A DNA stretch of 64,000 bases from Bacteroides faecis MAJ27 (GTDB lineage: Bacteria; Bacteroidota; Bacteroidia; Bacteroidales; Bacteroidaceae), in the NCBI RefSeq assembly GCF_900106755.1, contig NZ_FNNN01000002.1, positions 310,001 through 374,000 of the forward strand, written 5' to 3'. The notes below the pieces were generated by a model. It had not been told where the DNA came from and did not search any database. It was given only the letters and a program-made list of their open reading frames with translations. The translations under genes and the position numbers were made by a program. Shown piece after piece: positions 9,794-18,753 of the stretch; within the stretch, counting starts at the first letter, position 1, and each line of letters begins with the position of its first letter.

Positions 9794-9947
9794 GTACATC
9801 TTTCACCCGGACCGAGTACTTCATTCACTTCTTTCTTCTACATCATCCATAGAGATGAAGTACTTCCTGCCGTCTGCTCTTCTATATGCTTTCCCGCACT
9901 CTTCTACATGCTTTCCTGCACTCTTCTACTTGTTTTTCCACTGTCTG
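9794..9947. repeat. Seven-unit degenerate tandem array, exact 22-bp period
   Basis: Units begin at 9794, 9816, 9838, 9860, 9882, 9904 and 9926. Each starts with GTAC, CTAC or CTAT, and most end with CTCTT or a similar C/T-rich end. The units at 9882 and 9904 are almost identical (CATGCTTTCCTGCACTCTT in the latter). A 22-bp period is not a multiple of three, so this is not coding. It fills most of the 425-bp gap between catalase and the second glutamate dehydrogenase. Confidence 0.8.
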
Positions 9948-9957
9948 CATTGGGGTA

Positions 9958-9994
9958 TGAAAAAACTCCCGCTCTTCCTTTCGGAAGGCGGGAG
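9958..9994 (-). terminator. Intrinsic terminator of the second glutamate dehydrogenase gene
   Basis: On the minus strand CTCCCGCC pairs with GCGGGAG (plus-strand arms 9966-9972 and 9988-9994), with an inner CTTCC/GGAAG stem, and is followed by a T run (plus-strand A run 9960-9965). It lies 45 nt after the stop codon. Confidence 0.9.
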
Positions 9995-10038
9995 CCTTTA
10001 TCTTAAAAAATGACTATAGCTTTCTTATATTTTGCTGA

Positions 10039-11373
10039 TTATACGATACCTTGAGCCATCATAGCTTTCGCCACCTTCATGAATCCGGCTACGTTAGCAC
10101 CTTTCACATAGTTTACATATCCGTCGGCTTCAGTACCATACTGAACGCAGGCTTCGTGGATATTCTTCATGATGCTCTTCAGCTTTTCGTCTACTTCTTC
10201 AGCGCTCCAGCTCAGTTTGATAGAGTTCTGAGTCATTTCAAGACCTGATACAGATACACCACCAGCGTTAGCAGCTTTACCCGGAGCGTACAGAATCTTA
10301 GCGTCCTGGAATACTTTGATAGCTTCCGGAGTAGAAGGCATGTTTGCACCTTCAGATACAGCCATACAGCCGTTTGCTACCAACTGACGGGCGTGGTCGC
10401 CGTTCAATTCGTTCTGAGTGGCAGAAGGCAGTGCGATATCGCATTTTTCACCCCAAGGTTTAGCTCCTTCTACATATTTGCAGCCGTATTTCTCTGCGTA
10501 TTCACGGATACGTCCACGGTACAGATTCTTCAGTTCCATGATGTAATCCAGTTTTTCGCGGTCGATACCGTCCGGATCGTAGATGTAACCGTCAGAGTCG
10601 GAGCAAGTTACTACTTTACCGCCCAGTTCGATCACTTTTTCGATGGTATATTGAGCTACGTTACCCGAACCGGAAACGAGACATACTTTACCTTTCAGGT
10701 CAGTACCTTTGGTTTTCAGCATTTCCATCAGGAAGTAGATGTTACCGTAGCCGGTAGCTTCCGGACGAATCAGTGAACCACCGAATTCACGGCCTTTACC
10801 AGTGAATGTTCCGGTAAATTCGTGAGCCAGCTTCTTGTACATACCGAACATGAATCCTACTTCGCGGCCACCAACACCGATGTCACCGGCAGGTACGTCA
10901 GTTTCGGGACCGATGTGACGCCACAGTTCCAGCATGAATGCCTGTACGAAGCGCATTACTTCAGCGTTTGACTTACCACGTGGAGAGAAGTCGGAACCAC
11001 CTTTACCACCACCCATCGGCAGTGTAGTCAGTGAGTTTTTGAATGTCTGCTCAAAGGCAAGGAATTTCAGGATTGAAAGGTTTACAGATGCGTGGAAACG
11101 GATACCGCCTTTGTACGGGCCGATAGCGTTGTTGTGCTGAACACGGTAGCCCATGTTGGTCTGAATATTACCTTTGTCGTCCATCCAAGTTACACGGAAC
11201 TGAAATACTCTATCAGGGATACACAGGCGTTCGATTAAGTTTACTTTATCAAATTCCGGGTGTTTGTTGTATTCTTCTTCAATAGTAGAAAGTACTTCCT
11301 CTACTGCCTGATGATACTCTGGTTCATTGGGGAACCTTCTTTTCAGATCGTCTAATACCTTTGCTGCATTCAT
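10039..11373 (-). CDS. gdhA: Glutamate dehydrogenase, predicted NADP-preferring
   Basis: Second hexameric-type glutamate dehydrogenase, 444 residues, the likely ammonium-assimilating enzyme. Catalytic motifs GGGKGGSDF and PAGDIGVGG are intact. In the nucleotide-binding domain the sequences are VSGSGNVAQ and CSDSDGYIYD. The two serines stand where the neighbouring paralogue has Phe and Pro and match the E. coli NADP-specific enzyme. The gene is the last of a minus-strand run after malic enzyme and a small membrane peptide, but it has its own strong promoter (-33 TTTG and -7 TACTTTTG), so it is probably expressed independently. A terminator follows. Cofactor preference is inferred from these residues; dual-specific Bacteroides enzymes are known. 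Confidence 0.93.
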   Translation of the reverse strand: MNAAKVLDDLKRRFPNEPEYHQAVEEVLSTIEEEYNKHPEFDKVNLIERLCIPDRVFQFRVTWMDDKGNIQTNMGYRVQHNNAIGPYKGGIRFHASVNLSILKFLAFEQTFKNSLTTLPMGGGKGGSDFSPRGKSNAEVMRFVQAFMLELWRHIGPETDVPAGDIGVGGREVGFMFGMYKKLAHEFTGTFTGKGREFGGSLIRPEATGYGNIYFLMEMLKTKGTDLKGKVCLVSGSGNVAQYTIEKVIELGGKVVTCSDSDGYIYDPDGIDREKLDYIMELKNLYRGRIREYAEKYGCKYVEGAKPWGEKCDIALPSATQNELNGDHARQLVANGCMAVSEGANMPSTPEAIKVFQDAKILYAPGKAANAGGVSVSGLEMTQNSIKLSWSAEEVDEKLKSIMKNIHEACVQYGTEADGYVNYVKGANVAGFMKVAKAMMAQGIV

Positions 11374-11433
11374 AATCTTTTTTTCTTTTATTGGTTGATT
11401 AAATTTCGATTATCTATTTCTTTTATGCGGTTG

Positions 11434-11464
11434 CAAAAGTAAAGATAAAAATTGAACTAGCAAA
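11434..11464 (-). promoter_or_regulatory. Strong promoter of gdhA
   Basis: On the minus strand, TTTG (plus 11461-11464) is followed after 19 bp by TACTTTTG (plus 11434-11441). Both boxes and the spacing match the Bacteroides sigma consensus. The leader would be about 55 nt. Confidence 0.8.
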
Positions 11465-11479
11465 CATTTTATAAAGAAA

Positions 11480-11517
11480 AATGCAATAAAACATCAAATT
11501 TGATATTTTATTGCATT
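11480..11517. terminator. 38-bp AT-rich palindrome after the malic enzyme operon
   Basis: A near-perfect inverted repeat centred on TCAAATTTGA with outer arms ATGCAATAAAA and TTTTATTGCAT and one mismatched pair. It lies 21 bp past the small peptide gene and 16 bp upstream of the gdhA -33 box. It may end the malic enzyme transcript, since minus-strand T-rich sequence follows, or act as an operator for gdhA. Confidence 0.55.
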
Positions 11518-11537
11518 AAAACTCGGAAAAAAGATAT

Positions 11538-11714
11538 TTATTTATTCTTTTTTATCGACTTATAGACGGGAATAAAGACTAATGCTGCCGAAATGACAAG
11601 CATTACTATCGTCATACCGTCAATACGTTCGGCTTTTGTCAGAACTAAATAGCAAAGCGCCAGCCAAAGCAGGCTGACGCAAACTATTTGTGATTTTGAT
11701 AGCGGTCTTCTCAT
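11538..11714 (-). CDS. Small 58-residue membrane peptide coupled to malic enzyme
   Basis: Starts [13 protein letters not shown] and ends YKSIKKNK. Two hydrophobic stretches (about residues 10-27 and 34-51) are separated by the polar loop TKAERIDG, and both ends are basic, so a two-helix hairpin with both ends in the cytoplasm is predicted. Its ATG overlaps the malic enzyme stop in the arrangement ATGA, which indicates translational coupling and supports a real gene. A palindrome follows at 11480-11517. No family is recognised. It could modulate the malic enzyme or a transporter, but nothing in the sequence shows this. Confidence 0.6.
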   Translation of the reverse strand: MRRPLSKSQIVCVSLLWLALCYLVLTKAERIDGMTIVMLVISAALVFIPVYKSIKKNK

Positions 11715-14002
11715 TTGCTTTCCTTTTTCTTCTTGTCAACGATAGCGTCAATCACGGCTACGGCTGTGATGTTCACGATGTCGCGGACTGAGCTTTCAAA
11801 GTCAGTGAAATGAATAGGCTTGTTCAGTCCCATCTGGATAGGGCCGATAAATTCTGTATCGGGGTCCATGGCCTGTAGCAGTTTGTATCCGGCATTGGCG
11901 GAGCTCAGGTTCGGGAAGATCAGCGTATTCACGTCTTTACCTTTCAGGCGGGTGAACGGATACTTGGCGTCGCGGAGTTCGCGGTTCATGGCAAAGTTCA
12001 CCTGCATTTCACCGTCGATGGCCAGTTCGGGATATTCCTTCTGCATGTAGCTTACTGCTCCGTGCACTTTGACAGGACTGCCGGAAGTATCGGCACCGAA
12101 GTTGGAGTACGACAGCATCGAGATGACCGGTGTATGGTTGAAGAAACGTACCGTCTTGTCAGCCAGCTTGGCGATGTCGATCAGGGTTTCCGTATCCGGG
12201 TGACGATTGATTAAGGTATCTGCCAAGAAGTAAGTACCTTTCTTGGAGTTAAGAATGTGCATCGTTCCGAAGTGGTTGAATCCGGGCTGGATGCCGATTA
12301 CTTCTTTGGCCACTTTGATGGTATTGCTGTATCTTGTATAAAGTCCGGTGATAAATGCGTCTGCGTCTCCGGTTTCTACCATCATCATACCGAAGTAGTT
12401 GCGTTCGAACATCTTGTCGTTGGCTTCTTCGTAAGTAAAGCCTTCGCGGGCACGTTTTTCCGCAAGGATACGTGAGTAGCGTTCGCGGCGTTCCGATTCG
12501 TCCGGATGACGGAGGTTGACGATTTCGATGCCTTCCAGACTCAGGTCGAGTTCTTCGGCAAGTTTACCGATTGCTTCGTCGTTTCCTAACAAGATAGGGT
12601 GGCAGATGCCTTCGGCTTTCGCTTCGACGGCAGCTTTCAGCATGTTGGGGTGGATACCTTCGGCAAATACGACACGTTGCGGGCTGCGGCGGGCAGTGTC
12701 ATAAAGCTGGCGGGTCAGTTTGGATTCGTATCCCATCAGTTCGCGCAAGTGTACGCAGTAAGCGTCCCAGTCTTTGATTTCCGTGCGTGCCACTCCGCTT
12801 TCCATGGCTGCTCTCGCTACGGCACAGGAAACTTCGGTGATGAGGCGCGGGTCTACCGGTTTCGGGATGAAGTATTCCGGACCGAAAGAGAGGTTATTCA
12901 CATGATATGCTGCGTTTACTACATCGGGTACAGGCTGTTTGGCCAGGTTGGCGATGGCGTGTACTGCTGCGATTTTCATTTCTTCGTTGATTGCTTTCGC
13001 GTGCGTGTCGAGTGCGCCACGGAAGATGTACGGGAATCCGATCACGTTGTTGATCTGGTTGGGATAGTCGGAACGTCCGGTGGCCATCAGTACGTCGGGG
13101 CGGGCGTTCATTGCTTTTTCGTAAGTAATTTCCGGATCGGGGTTTGCCAGTGCGAAGACGATCGGCATCGGAGCCATGCTGCGCACCATATCCTGGCTCA
13201 GTACGTTGCCTTTGGACAGGCCGAGGAATACGTCTGCGCCTTTGATTGCTTCTTCCAGCGTGTGGATATCCGTGCGGTCTGTGGCAAAATATCTCTTCTG
13301 TTCGTTGAGGTCGGTACGTGTCTTGCTGATAACGCCTTTGCTGTCCAGCATGACGATGTTTTCGAGACGTGCCCCCAGCGATACATATAATTTAGTACAA
13401 GATACGGCAGATGCTCCGGCACCGTTAACAACGATTTTTACATCTTCGATTTTCTTTCCGGCTACTTGCAGGGCATTTACCAGTCCGGCACTGGAGATGA
13501 TAGCGGTTCCGTGCTGGTCATCGTGCATCACAGGGATGTCGAGTTCTTCTTTCAGCCGGCGTTCGATTTCAAAACATTCGGGAGCCTTGATGTCTTCCAG
13601 ATTGATTCCACCGAAAGTAGGGGCGATTGCTTTTACGGCAGCGATGAATTTCTCAGGGTCTTTTTCGTCCACTTCGATGTCGAATACGTCGATACCTGCG
13701 TAGATTTTGAAAAGCAGTCCTTTGCCTTCCATCACCGGTTTGCCGCTCAGTGCGCCTATATCACCCAGTCCGAGTACGGCTGTACCGTTCGAAATGACAG
13801 CTACCAGATTGCCTTTTGCCGTGTATTTATAAGCGTCTTGCGGGTTTTTCTCTATTTCGAGGCAAGGCTCTGCCACACCGGGAGAGTATGCAAGTGATAA
13901 ATCGGTTTGTGTACTGTAAGGTTTGGTAGGAACTACCTCGATCTTACCGGGTTTGCCCTGTGAATGGTAGAGCAAAGCGGCTTCTTTGGTTATTTTAGCC
14001 AT
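11711..14002 (-). CDS. maeB: NADP-dependent malic enzyme with C-terminal phosphotransacetylase-like domain
   Basis: Decarboxylates malate to pyruvate, making NADPH. The malic enzyme part spans about residues 1-430: [15 protein letters not shown], the catalytic region with [10 protein letters not shown], and the Rossmann motif [12 protein letters not shown]. The phosphotransacetylase-like part spans about 435-760, with [12 protein letters not shown] and the conserved end [11 protein letters not shown]. At 763 residues this is the normal MaeB fusion; in known MaeB proteins the C-terminal part is not catalytic but binds acetyl-CoA and regulates the enzyme. The gene heads a minus-strand unit with the small membrane peptide, close to gdhA, linking NADPH supply with glutamate synthesis. 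Confidence 0.95.
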   Translation of the reverse strand: MAKITKEAALLYHSQGKPGKIEVVPTKPYSTQTDLSLAYSPGVAEPCLEIEKNPQDAYKYTAKGNLVAVISNGTAVLGLGDIGALSGKPVMEGKGLLFKIYAGIDVFDIEVDEKDPEKFIAAVKAIAPTFGGINLEDIKAPECFEIERRLKEELDIPVMHDDQHGTAIISSAGLVNALQVAGKKIEDVKIVVNGAGASAVSCTKLYVSLGARLENIVMLDSKGVISKTRTDLNEQKRYFATDRTDIHTLEEAIKGADVFLGLSKGNVLSQDMVRSMAPMPIVFALANPDPEITYEKAMNARPDVLMATGRSDYPNQINNVIGFPYIFRGALDTHAKAINEEMKIAAVHAIANLAKQPVPDVVNAAYHVNNLSFGPEYFIPKPVDPRLITEVSCAVARAAMESGVARTEIKDWDAYCVHLRELMGYESKLTRQLYDTARRSPQRVVFAEGIHPNMLKAAVEAKAEGICHPILLGNDEAIGKLAEELDLSLEGIEIVNLRHPDESERRERYSRILAEKRAREGFTYEEANDKMFERNYFGMMMVETGDADAFITGLYTRYSNTIKVAKEVIGIQPGFNHFGTMHILNSKKGTYFLADTLINRHPDTETLIDIAKLADKTVRFFNHTPVISMLSYSNFGADTSGSPVKVHGAVSYMQKEYPELAIDGEMQVNFAMNRELRDAKYPFTRLKGKDVNTLIFPNLSSANAGYKLLQAMDPDTEFIGPIQMGLNKPIHFTDFESSVRDIVNITAVAVIDAIVDKKKKESK

Positions 14003-14284
14003 GGTATTGGTATTTTTATTAATAAGTTATCATTTGGCTGCAAATGTAGGAATAAAAGTTATACATTGTAGTCTTTAGATGATAAATTCTATTAATTTTA
14101 TAGCAAAATGACTGATTCTGCACAAACAAACGTTACGGAAATAGTTTGTTTTCCGGCGGATGGCGGGAGGGAAGTGCTATAAGCCGCAGGTTATTTTCTG
14201 CTATAATATAAAGGAGTACAAGATGCTATCCGCCCATCTGTACTCCTTATATATATGATCGTTATTTTGAGAAGGTAATAATAG
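14003..14284. other. Intergenic region with an inverted repeat
   Basis: AAGGAGTACA (14211-14220) pairs with TGTACTCCTT (14239-14248), with extra ATG/CAT pairing inside. It lies 37 nt past the stop of the efflux operon and is probably its transcript end, although no T-tract follows on the minus strand. Otherwise nothing is seen. Confidence 0.5.
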
Positions 14285-15898
14285 TTATTCCTTTTTTCCG
14301 GGCGGTGTATGTGTGGTGCGCCAGAATGTGTTTTTCACTTCACGCGCCACGTCTTTCCAGCTCGGCATGCTCTTCAGCGAACGGCGGACCGGGAAATCAT
14401 AAAGTAGCAACAGCAGAAACAGGAAGATGCAGGCATAAGCCACCCATCCATAAATCTGTTTGATACTGACTTCCATCATCTGACTGATAAATTCTTCCAT
14501 GTAATGACCGAGATTGAACGGATTGCTGCTGAACGACACGTGATCGATTGCCGATCCGTAACGTGCCAGATTATCCGGGACGTAGTAAGCCAGTCCTTGT
14601 GCATAGACTGCGCCGCCCAGTACGCCTCCGATTACCATGTGGAGCATGTTGAACACACCTAACCCCTGAAAGAAATGCTGGAAAGTCATGATCTCTTCCA
14701 GGCACACCATAAAGGTGGCGCTCAATACGGCATAAGCGAAGCCACGGCAGATGGTCGGCAGGTAGAGTTGTGAAATATGTATGTCGGTGGAAAGCGTCAG
14801 ATAAAATCCTACCAGATAACCGGTCAGTCCGATGAATCCGACGATGACGAGACGTACATAGTTATACCGTTTGATATGCATCCACCAATAGGAGAATACG
14901 CAACCGGCTACGATCCCGATGATGGCGAACCAATTTAGCTGTACGCTTACCAGTTCTTCATACTTCATTACTTCTTCGTAGAAGACCTCTTCCAGCACAT
15001 GCTCGGTTGCCAGAAACGCTTCCACCAGCGTGACCAGTCCCAGCAAAGGCCAGTAATGGCGATAAGTCCACATTTTAGGTTCGAGAAAGGGATGGCGGAT
15101 GGTCATCATCCGCCAGATGCAGAATCCCAGAGTGATCAGGATAGCTATCGTCAGTTGACGGATCACCGGACTGTTCCACCAGTCGTACCAGTCGCCGTAA
15201 TTAAAGAGAAAAGCGATTTCGGCAAGTAAGGCGGCCCAAAGTGCTCCGCCCAGCCAGTCGATGCCGAACAGCGGAAACTTGCGCATGAACCGGAAATGCT
15301 TGATACAAGTGGTTTGTATCAGTAGAACGATCAGCATCAGTCCTGCGATGAACAGGTTCATGTAAGTCCAGTGATAATGAAACATTAGATAGGTCGTGAT
15401 CAGGTCGGACAACTGGATACTGCCGAGAATGACGATATGAAGCCACGGAAAGAAAACTGTGAAATCACGCTTGGGCGTCATCCATAACTGAATGTTGGAC
15501 ATACATTCGAAAGTTCCCTGAATCTTGCACATTCCTTCGATGAAGCATATCAGCCACAACAGCGGAAGGAAAGTGATGTGCGGCGCTATCAGGTTGCAGA
15601 GTAGCACTCCCAGTGCAGCGGACGTAAGCAGTGTCTTGTTGGTAAAACGGAACTTCATACGGAACAACAGAGGGAAGTAGATTGCCATTCCTGCCAGATT
15701 GGCGTACATACACATCAGGATATCCTCGCGCATCACTGCCATGCCGCTGATCATATGGTTCAATGCCCCCAAATATACTCCTCCCGAAAGCTGGAAGGTG
15801 ACGGCGATGAAGAGATAGATCCACGGTTGCATCTTCCGCGGCACAAAGCTGCGGAACATCGGCATCACGAAAGGACCATTTAAAACAGGTGCTCCCAT
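14285..15898 (-). CDS. Major facilitator superfamily efflux pump (EmrB-like, about 14 membrane segments)
   Basis: Inner-membrane proton-driven exporter, 537 residues, hydrophobic almost throughout with about 14 predicted helices. The first is WIYLFIAVTFQLSGGVYL and the last is near VAYACIFLFLLLLLY. It diverges from classical EmrB but has the same length and topology. It is the last gene of a three-gene minus-strand operon: the membrane-fusion protein ends 3 nt before its ATG and the TolC-like protein lies before that. Together they should form a tripartite pump crossing both membranes. Substrate unknown; drugs, bile compounds or fatty acids are usual for such pumps. The cytoplasmic tail after the last helix is about 35 residues and basic. 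Confidence 0.85.
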   Translation of the reverse strand: MGAPVLNGPFVMPMFRSFVPRKMQPWIYLFIAVTFQLSGGVYLGALNHMISGMAVMREDILMCMYANLAGMAIYFPLLFRMKFRFTNKTLLTSAALGVLLCNLIAPHITFLPLLWLICFIEGMCKIQGTFECMSNIQLWMTPKRDFTVFFPWLHIVILGSIQLSDLITTYLMFHYHWTYMNLFIAGLMLIVLLIQTTCIKHFRFMRKFPLFGIDWLGGALWAALLAEIAFLFNYGDWYDWWNSPVIRQLTIAILITLGFCIWRMMTIRHPFLEPKMWTYRHYWPLLGLVTLVEAFLATEHVLEEVFYEEVMKYEELVSVQLNWFAIIGIVAGCVFSYWWMHIKRYNYVRLVIVGFIGLTGYLVGFYLTLSTDIHISQLYLPTICRGFAYAVLSATFMVCLEEIMTFQHFFQGLGVFNMLHMVIGGVLGGAVYAQGLAYYVPDNLARYGSAIDHVSFSSNPFNLGHYMEEFISQMMEVSIKQIYGWVAYACIFLFLLLLLYDFPVRRSLKSMPSWKDVAREVKNTFWRTTHTPPGKKE

Positions 15899-15901
15899 AC
15901 G

Positions 15902-16936
15902 TTAATATTTTACCTCACATTCTATGTTAAAACCGGCACGCAAGCGTTTCAAGTCTTCCGGTTTGTTTCCTTTCAGACTGATACGGACCGGAATACGCTG
16001 TTCCACTTTGACAAAGTTGCCGGTAGCATTGTCTTGCGGTATCATAGAGAAGGCTGCCCCTGTCGCGTCGGAAATAGATTCTACACTCCCCCGAAAAGTG
16101 ACGTCGGGCACTGCATCTGCCGTCATCTCCACTTCGGCACCTTCTCTGATGTTGGAGAGTTGTGTTTCGCGGTAGTTGGCTATCACCCACAGGTCGCGGC
16201 TGTCTACAATGTCGACCATTGTTTGTCCGGGCTGAACCAGTTGTCCTTCCAGAATCGCTTTCTTTCCGGTGGTACCGTCACATGGAGCGGTGATTACGGT
16301 ATACGAAAGATTCAGGCGGGCAAGTTCTAATGCCGCTTCCGCCACACGGACACCTGCTTCATTCTGTCCCAGTCGATGAGTCTGCTCGCTCTTGACCAGA
16401 GACGTTGACTGCTTGGCACGGGATACTTGCTCGTAGCGTGCTTTGGCGGCTTCGTAAGCGGTGTGTACGTTGTCATATTGTTGTTTGGTCACTGCATCTT
16501 CTTGTAGCAACTTCTCGAAACGGTTCAGTTCTCGTCTGGCGTTCTCCATTTGTACGCGTACCTCTTCGATACTTGCGTCGTTCACACTCAGATTGTTCTG
16601 GGTGGTGGCGATTCCTATGGTGGTGGCTTGCCGTCCTGCGGTTGCATTGGCAAGGTCTGCTTCCGCCTGAGCCACCCGGAGGCGGAATTCGGTATCTTCG
16701 ATGATGACGAGCGTATCGCCTTTGCGTACCTGCTGATACTCTGCGAAACATATCTTCTTGATGAATCCCGGTACACGGGTGTTGATCGGGGTGATGTGTT
16801 GTTTCACCTGTGCATTGTCGGTATATTCGATATTTCCCAGATGGATGAATCGGGAACAAACATAAATGATACCTCCGGTGAGGAAGCAAAGAATAAGAAT
16901 ATTGTATATCAGCTTTTGAGCTTTTCTTGCAATCAT
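15902..16936 (-). CDS. HlyD/EmrA-family membrane-fusion protein
   Basis: Periplasmic adaptor, 344 residues, anchored by one N-terminal helix (about 9-28, LIYNILILCFLTGGIIYVC). The order is: lipoyl-like half (VPGFIKKICFAEYQQVRKGDTLV), a coiled-coil hairpin of about 100 residues rich in Glu, Gln and Ala, the second lipoyl half (LSYTVITAPCDGTTGKK), and a beta-barrel domain ending with VRISLKG. It connects the inner-membrane pump at 14285-15898 to the TolC-like channel at 16996-18315. The gene is spaced 59 nt from the TolC-like gene and 3 nt from the pump gene, consistent with one transcript. Confidence 0.9.
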   Translation of the reverse strand: MIARKAQKLIYNILILCFLTGGIIYVCSRFIHLGNIEYTDNAQVKQHITPINTRVPGFIKKICFAEYQQVRKGDTLVIIEDTEFRLRVAQAEADLANATAGRQATTIGIATTQNNLSVNDASIEEVRVQMENARRELNRFEKLLQEDAVTKQQYDNVHTAYEAAKARYEQVSRAKQSTSLVKSEQTHRLGQNEAGVRVAEAALELARLNLSYTVITAPCDGTTGKKAILEGQLVQPGQTMVDIVDSRDLWVIANYRETQLSNIREGAEVEMTADAVPDVTFRGSVESISDATGAAFSMIPQDNATGNFVKVEQRIPVRISLKGNKPEDLKRLRAGFNIECEVKY

Positions 16937-16995
16937 GATGAGTCTGTTTTTAAGGGGTTGAATTTGACTGAATTATTCTCTGACGAGATGTTTCT

Positions 16996-18315
16996 TTAAA
17001 GTGTATGAGTAATGTATTTCATCTTGTAGTAACTGTAGACTACGTTGATACGCGCGTTGACCAGTCCCAGGTCGGCACTCAACTTCATGTTGCTTGCATC
17101 GAGCATATCGGTGAGCAGGGCCAGGTCATTTTTGTAGCGGTTGCTGGTCACGTTGTAGTTCTGATTGGCCAGTTCCACACTTTTTTCCTGAGTGCGGAGG
17201 TCGGTGAATGAGGTCAGGAAATTGACGTAATTAGCCTGCACGCTGTTTTCTATCTGCTCTTGTGCCAATGAATACTCTTCCTGTGCTTTTCGCATATTCA
17301 GTTTTGCCTGACGCACCTTTTTATTGTTTTTGAACAACGAAGAAAGGTTGTATTTTATCCCGACTCCCACATACCAGTAGTTGAAGTTATTGTCCAGTAC
17401 GGGAACTTCGATAGTAATGGGTCCGTCCAGATGTTCTCCGGCTACGAGCGCTATTTTAGGAAGAAGCTCCGAGCGTTCCAGCTTCACTTTCTGCTTGTTC
17501 ATCTGAATGGCCAGTTGTGCCTGTTGCAAACCTACATTGCTTTGGGTAGCCAGCAGTTGCCAGTCATTTTCCGCCAGTGCCTTGACTTCTTCGTCCAGCA
17601 ATGTAGAGTCGGGGACTATTTCTGTGCCGGCTGGCAGGTGGAGGGTAGTCACCAATTGGTGGTTTATAATCTTGCAGGCATCCTGCACTTTGGCGAGTTG
17701 TAGCTTCAGCGTTTCTTTCTGGAGTTCATAGCGGGTGATATCATTTTTTAGAGCCGTTCCTTGCGTACGTCTGGCTTCCATGTTGTGAATCACTTGCTCC
17801 GTCAGATCAAGGTTTTTCTGTAATACTTGAATCTGATTGTTCAGCTTGTATAAATCCAGATAGTAACCGGTCAGAAGAAAACGTATCTCCTGACGATTTT
17901 TCTGCCAGTCCAATGTAGCCATCTGTTGTCCGAGTTCCGCCAGAGTGATGCTGCTGTTGATAGCTCCGCCCGCGTAAATGACCTGTTGGGCTTCCAAGGC
18001 AAAGTTGTTGCCGAAGTGAGGCATGGGAATGTTCTGTCCGTTTTTAAAGTCACGGTCCCACAGATATCCGTCGCCCAGATAGCTGAACGAGAGCGAAGCT
18101 CCGATGTCCGGCAGTCGTTGGGACTTGGCGGCTTTCAATGCTTCATCCGCCGTTTCTTTTCCCGTTTTATACGTTTGAATACTCTGACTGTTCTCGTCTG
18201 CCAGACGGAACATTTCATTAATGCCCAAAACTTTCCTGCCAGACGTTTGGGCAAACACTCCCTGGCTGCACAGTGCTGCGCATAGCGGCACTATGAGCCA
18301 TCTTTTTTTGCTCAT
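16996..18315 (-). CDS. TolC-family outer-membrane efflux protein
   Basis: Outer-membrane channel, 439 residues, with a cleavable signal peptide (LIVPLCAALCSQGVFA, cleavage before QTSG). Two repeated OEP domains rich in long amphipathic helices fill about 35-230 and 240-435. No lipobox is present, unlike the OprM-type protein at 25332-26696. It is the first gene of the efflux operon, with the adaptor and pump following. A -7 box TAATTTTG (plus-strand CAAAATTA, 18544-18551) could be the operon promoter, leaving a leader of about 225 nt. Confidence 0.9.
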   Translation of the reverse strand: MSKKRWLIVPLCAALCSQGVFAQTSGRKVLGINEMFRLADENSQSIQTYKTGKETADEALKAAKSQRLPDIGASLSFSYLGDGYLWDRDFKNGQNIPMPHFGNNFALEAQQVIYAGGAINSSITLAELGQQMATLDWQKNRQEIRFLLTGYYLDLYKLNNQIQVLQKNLDLTEQVIHNMEARRTQGTALKNDITRYELQKETLKLQLAKVQDACKIINHQLVTTLHLPAGTEIVPDSTLLDEEVKALAENDWQLLATQSNVGLQQAQLAIQMNKQKVKLERSELLPKIALVAGEHLDGPITIEVPVLDNNFNYWYVGVGIKYNLSSLFKNNKKVRQAKLNMRKAQEEYSLAQEQIENSVQANYVNFLTSFTDLRTQEKSVELANQNYNVTSNRYKNDLALLTDMLDASNMKLSADLGLVNARINVVYSYYKMKYITHTL

Positions 18316-18660
18316 AAAGTGAAAAAGAAATTTAGTTGATAATGGTAAATATACGCTCCTATATCACGTGACTCCCTGAGAAGGAATTATCGTTTCGCGT
18401 CGTGGCGAGTAGTTTTATGAGAATTATCAAATCTGTGCAGATACACCCCAACCGTGGAAATCATGCATTTTATTCTTATAACGAATGGCTATTTGATAAT
18501 ATCTTAGTTTCATCTTGATACCTGTTTTCTGTTTTTCGTTTTGCAAAATTATGAAAAATATCAGGTAAGTTGTAACGCTGTATATATGTAAATATAATGT
18601 TTTTTAACGATTGTGCGGAAAGATATGATTGGGGGAAGAGACGGACGAAAAACATAAAAG
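18316..18660. other. Divergent promoter region between efflux operon and Bcr-like gene
   Basis: The minus-strand -7 box TAATTTTG at 18544-18551 is the only clear signal for the leftward operon. No small gene or terminator is visible. Confidence 0.35.
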
Positions 18661-18728
18661 TGTTCTGAAAAGGTCCGGTTTTGTTCGCATTATGTTTGTA
18701 GAAAGATACCGGGAATCATCTACCTTTG
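18661..18728 (+). promoter_or_regulatory. Promoter and operator region of the Bcr-like gene
   Basis: The -7 box TACCTTTG is at 18721-18728, with TTTG at 18695-18698 as a possible -33 (22 bp apart). TGTTCTGAAAA starts at 18661, exactly 60 bp before the -7 box, the same distance as in the RND operon promoter. CCGGTTTTGTTC at 18675-18686 is matched by an inverted relative (GAACAAAACTGG) there. Confidence 0.6.
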
Positions 18729-18753
18729 CCCCCGGAATAAAAAACAATAGATT

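Noticed and set aside
11711..14002. Malic enzyme as a bifunctional malic enzyme and phosphotransacetylase
   Set aside because: The fused C-terminal domain in known MaeB proteins is regulatory, and nothing here shows that it is catalytic.
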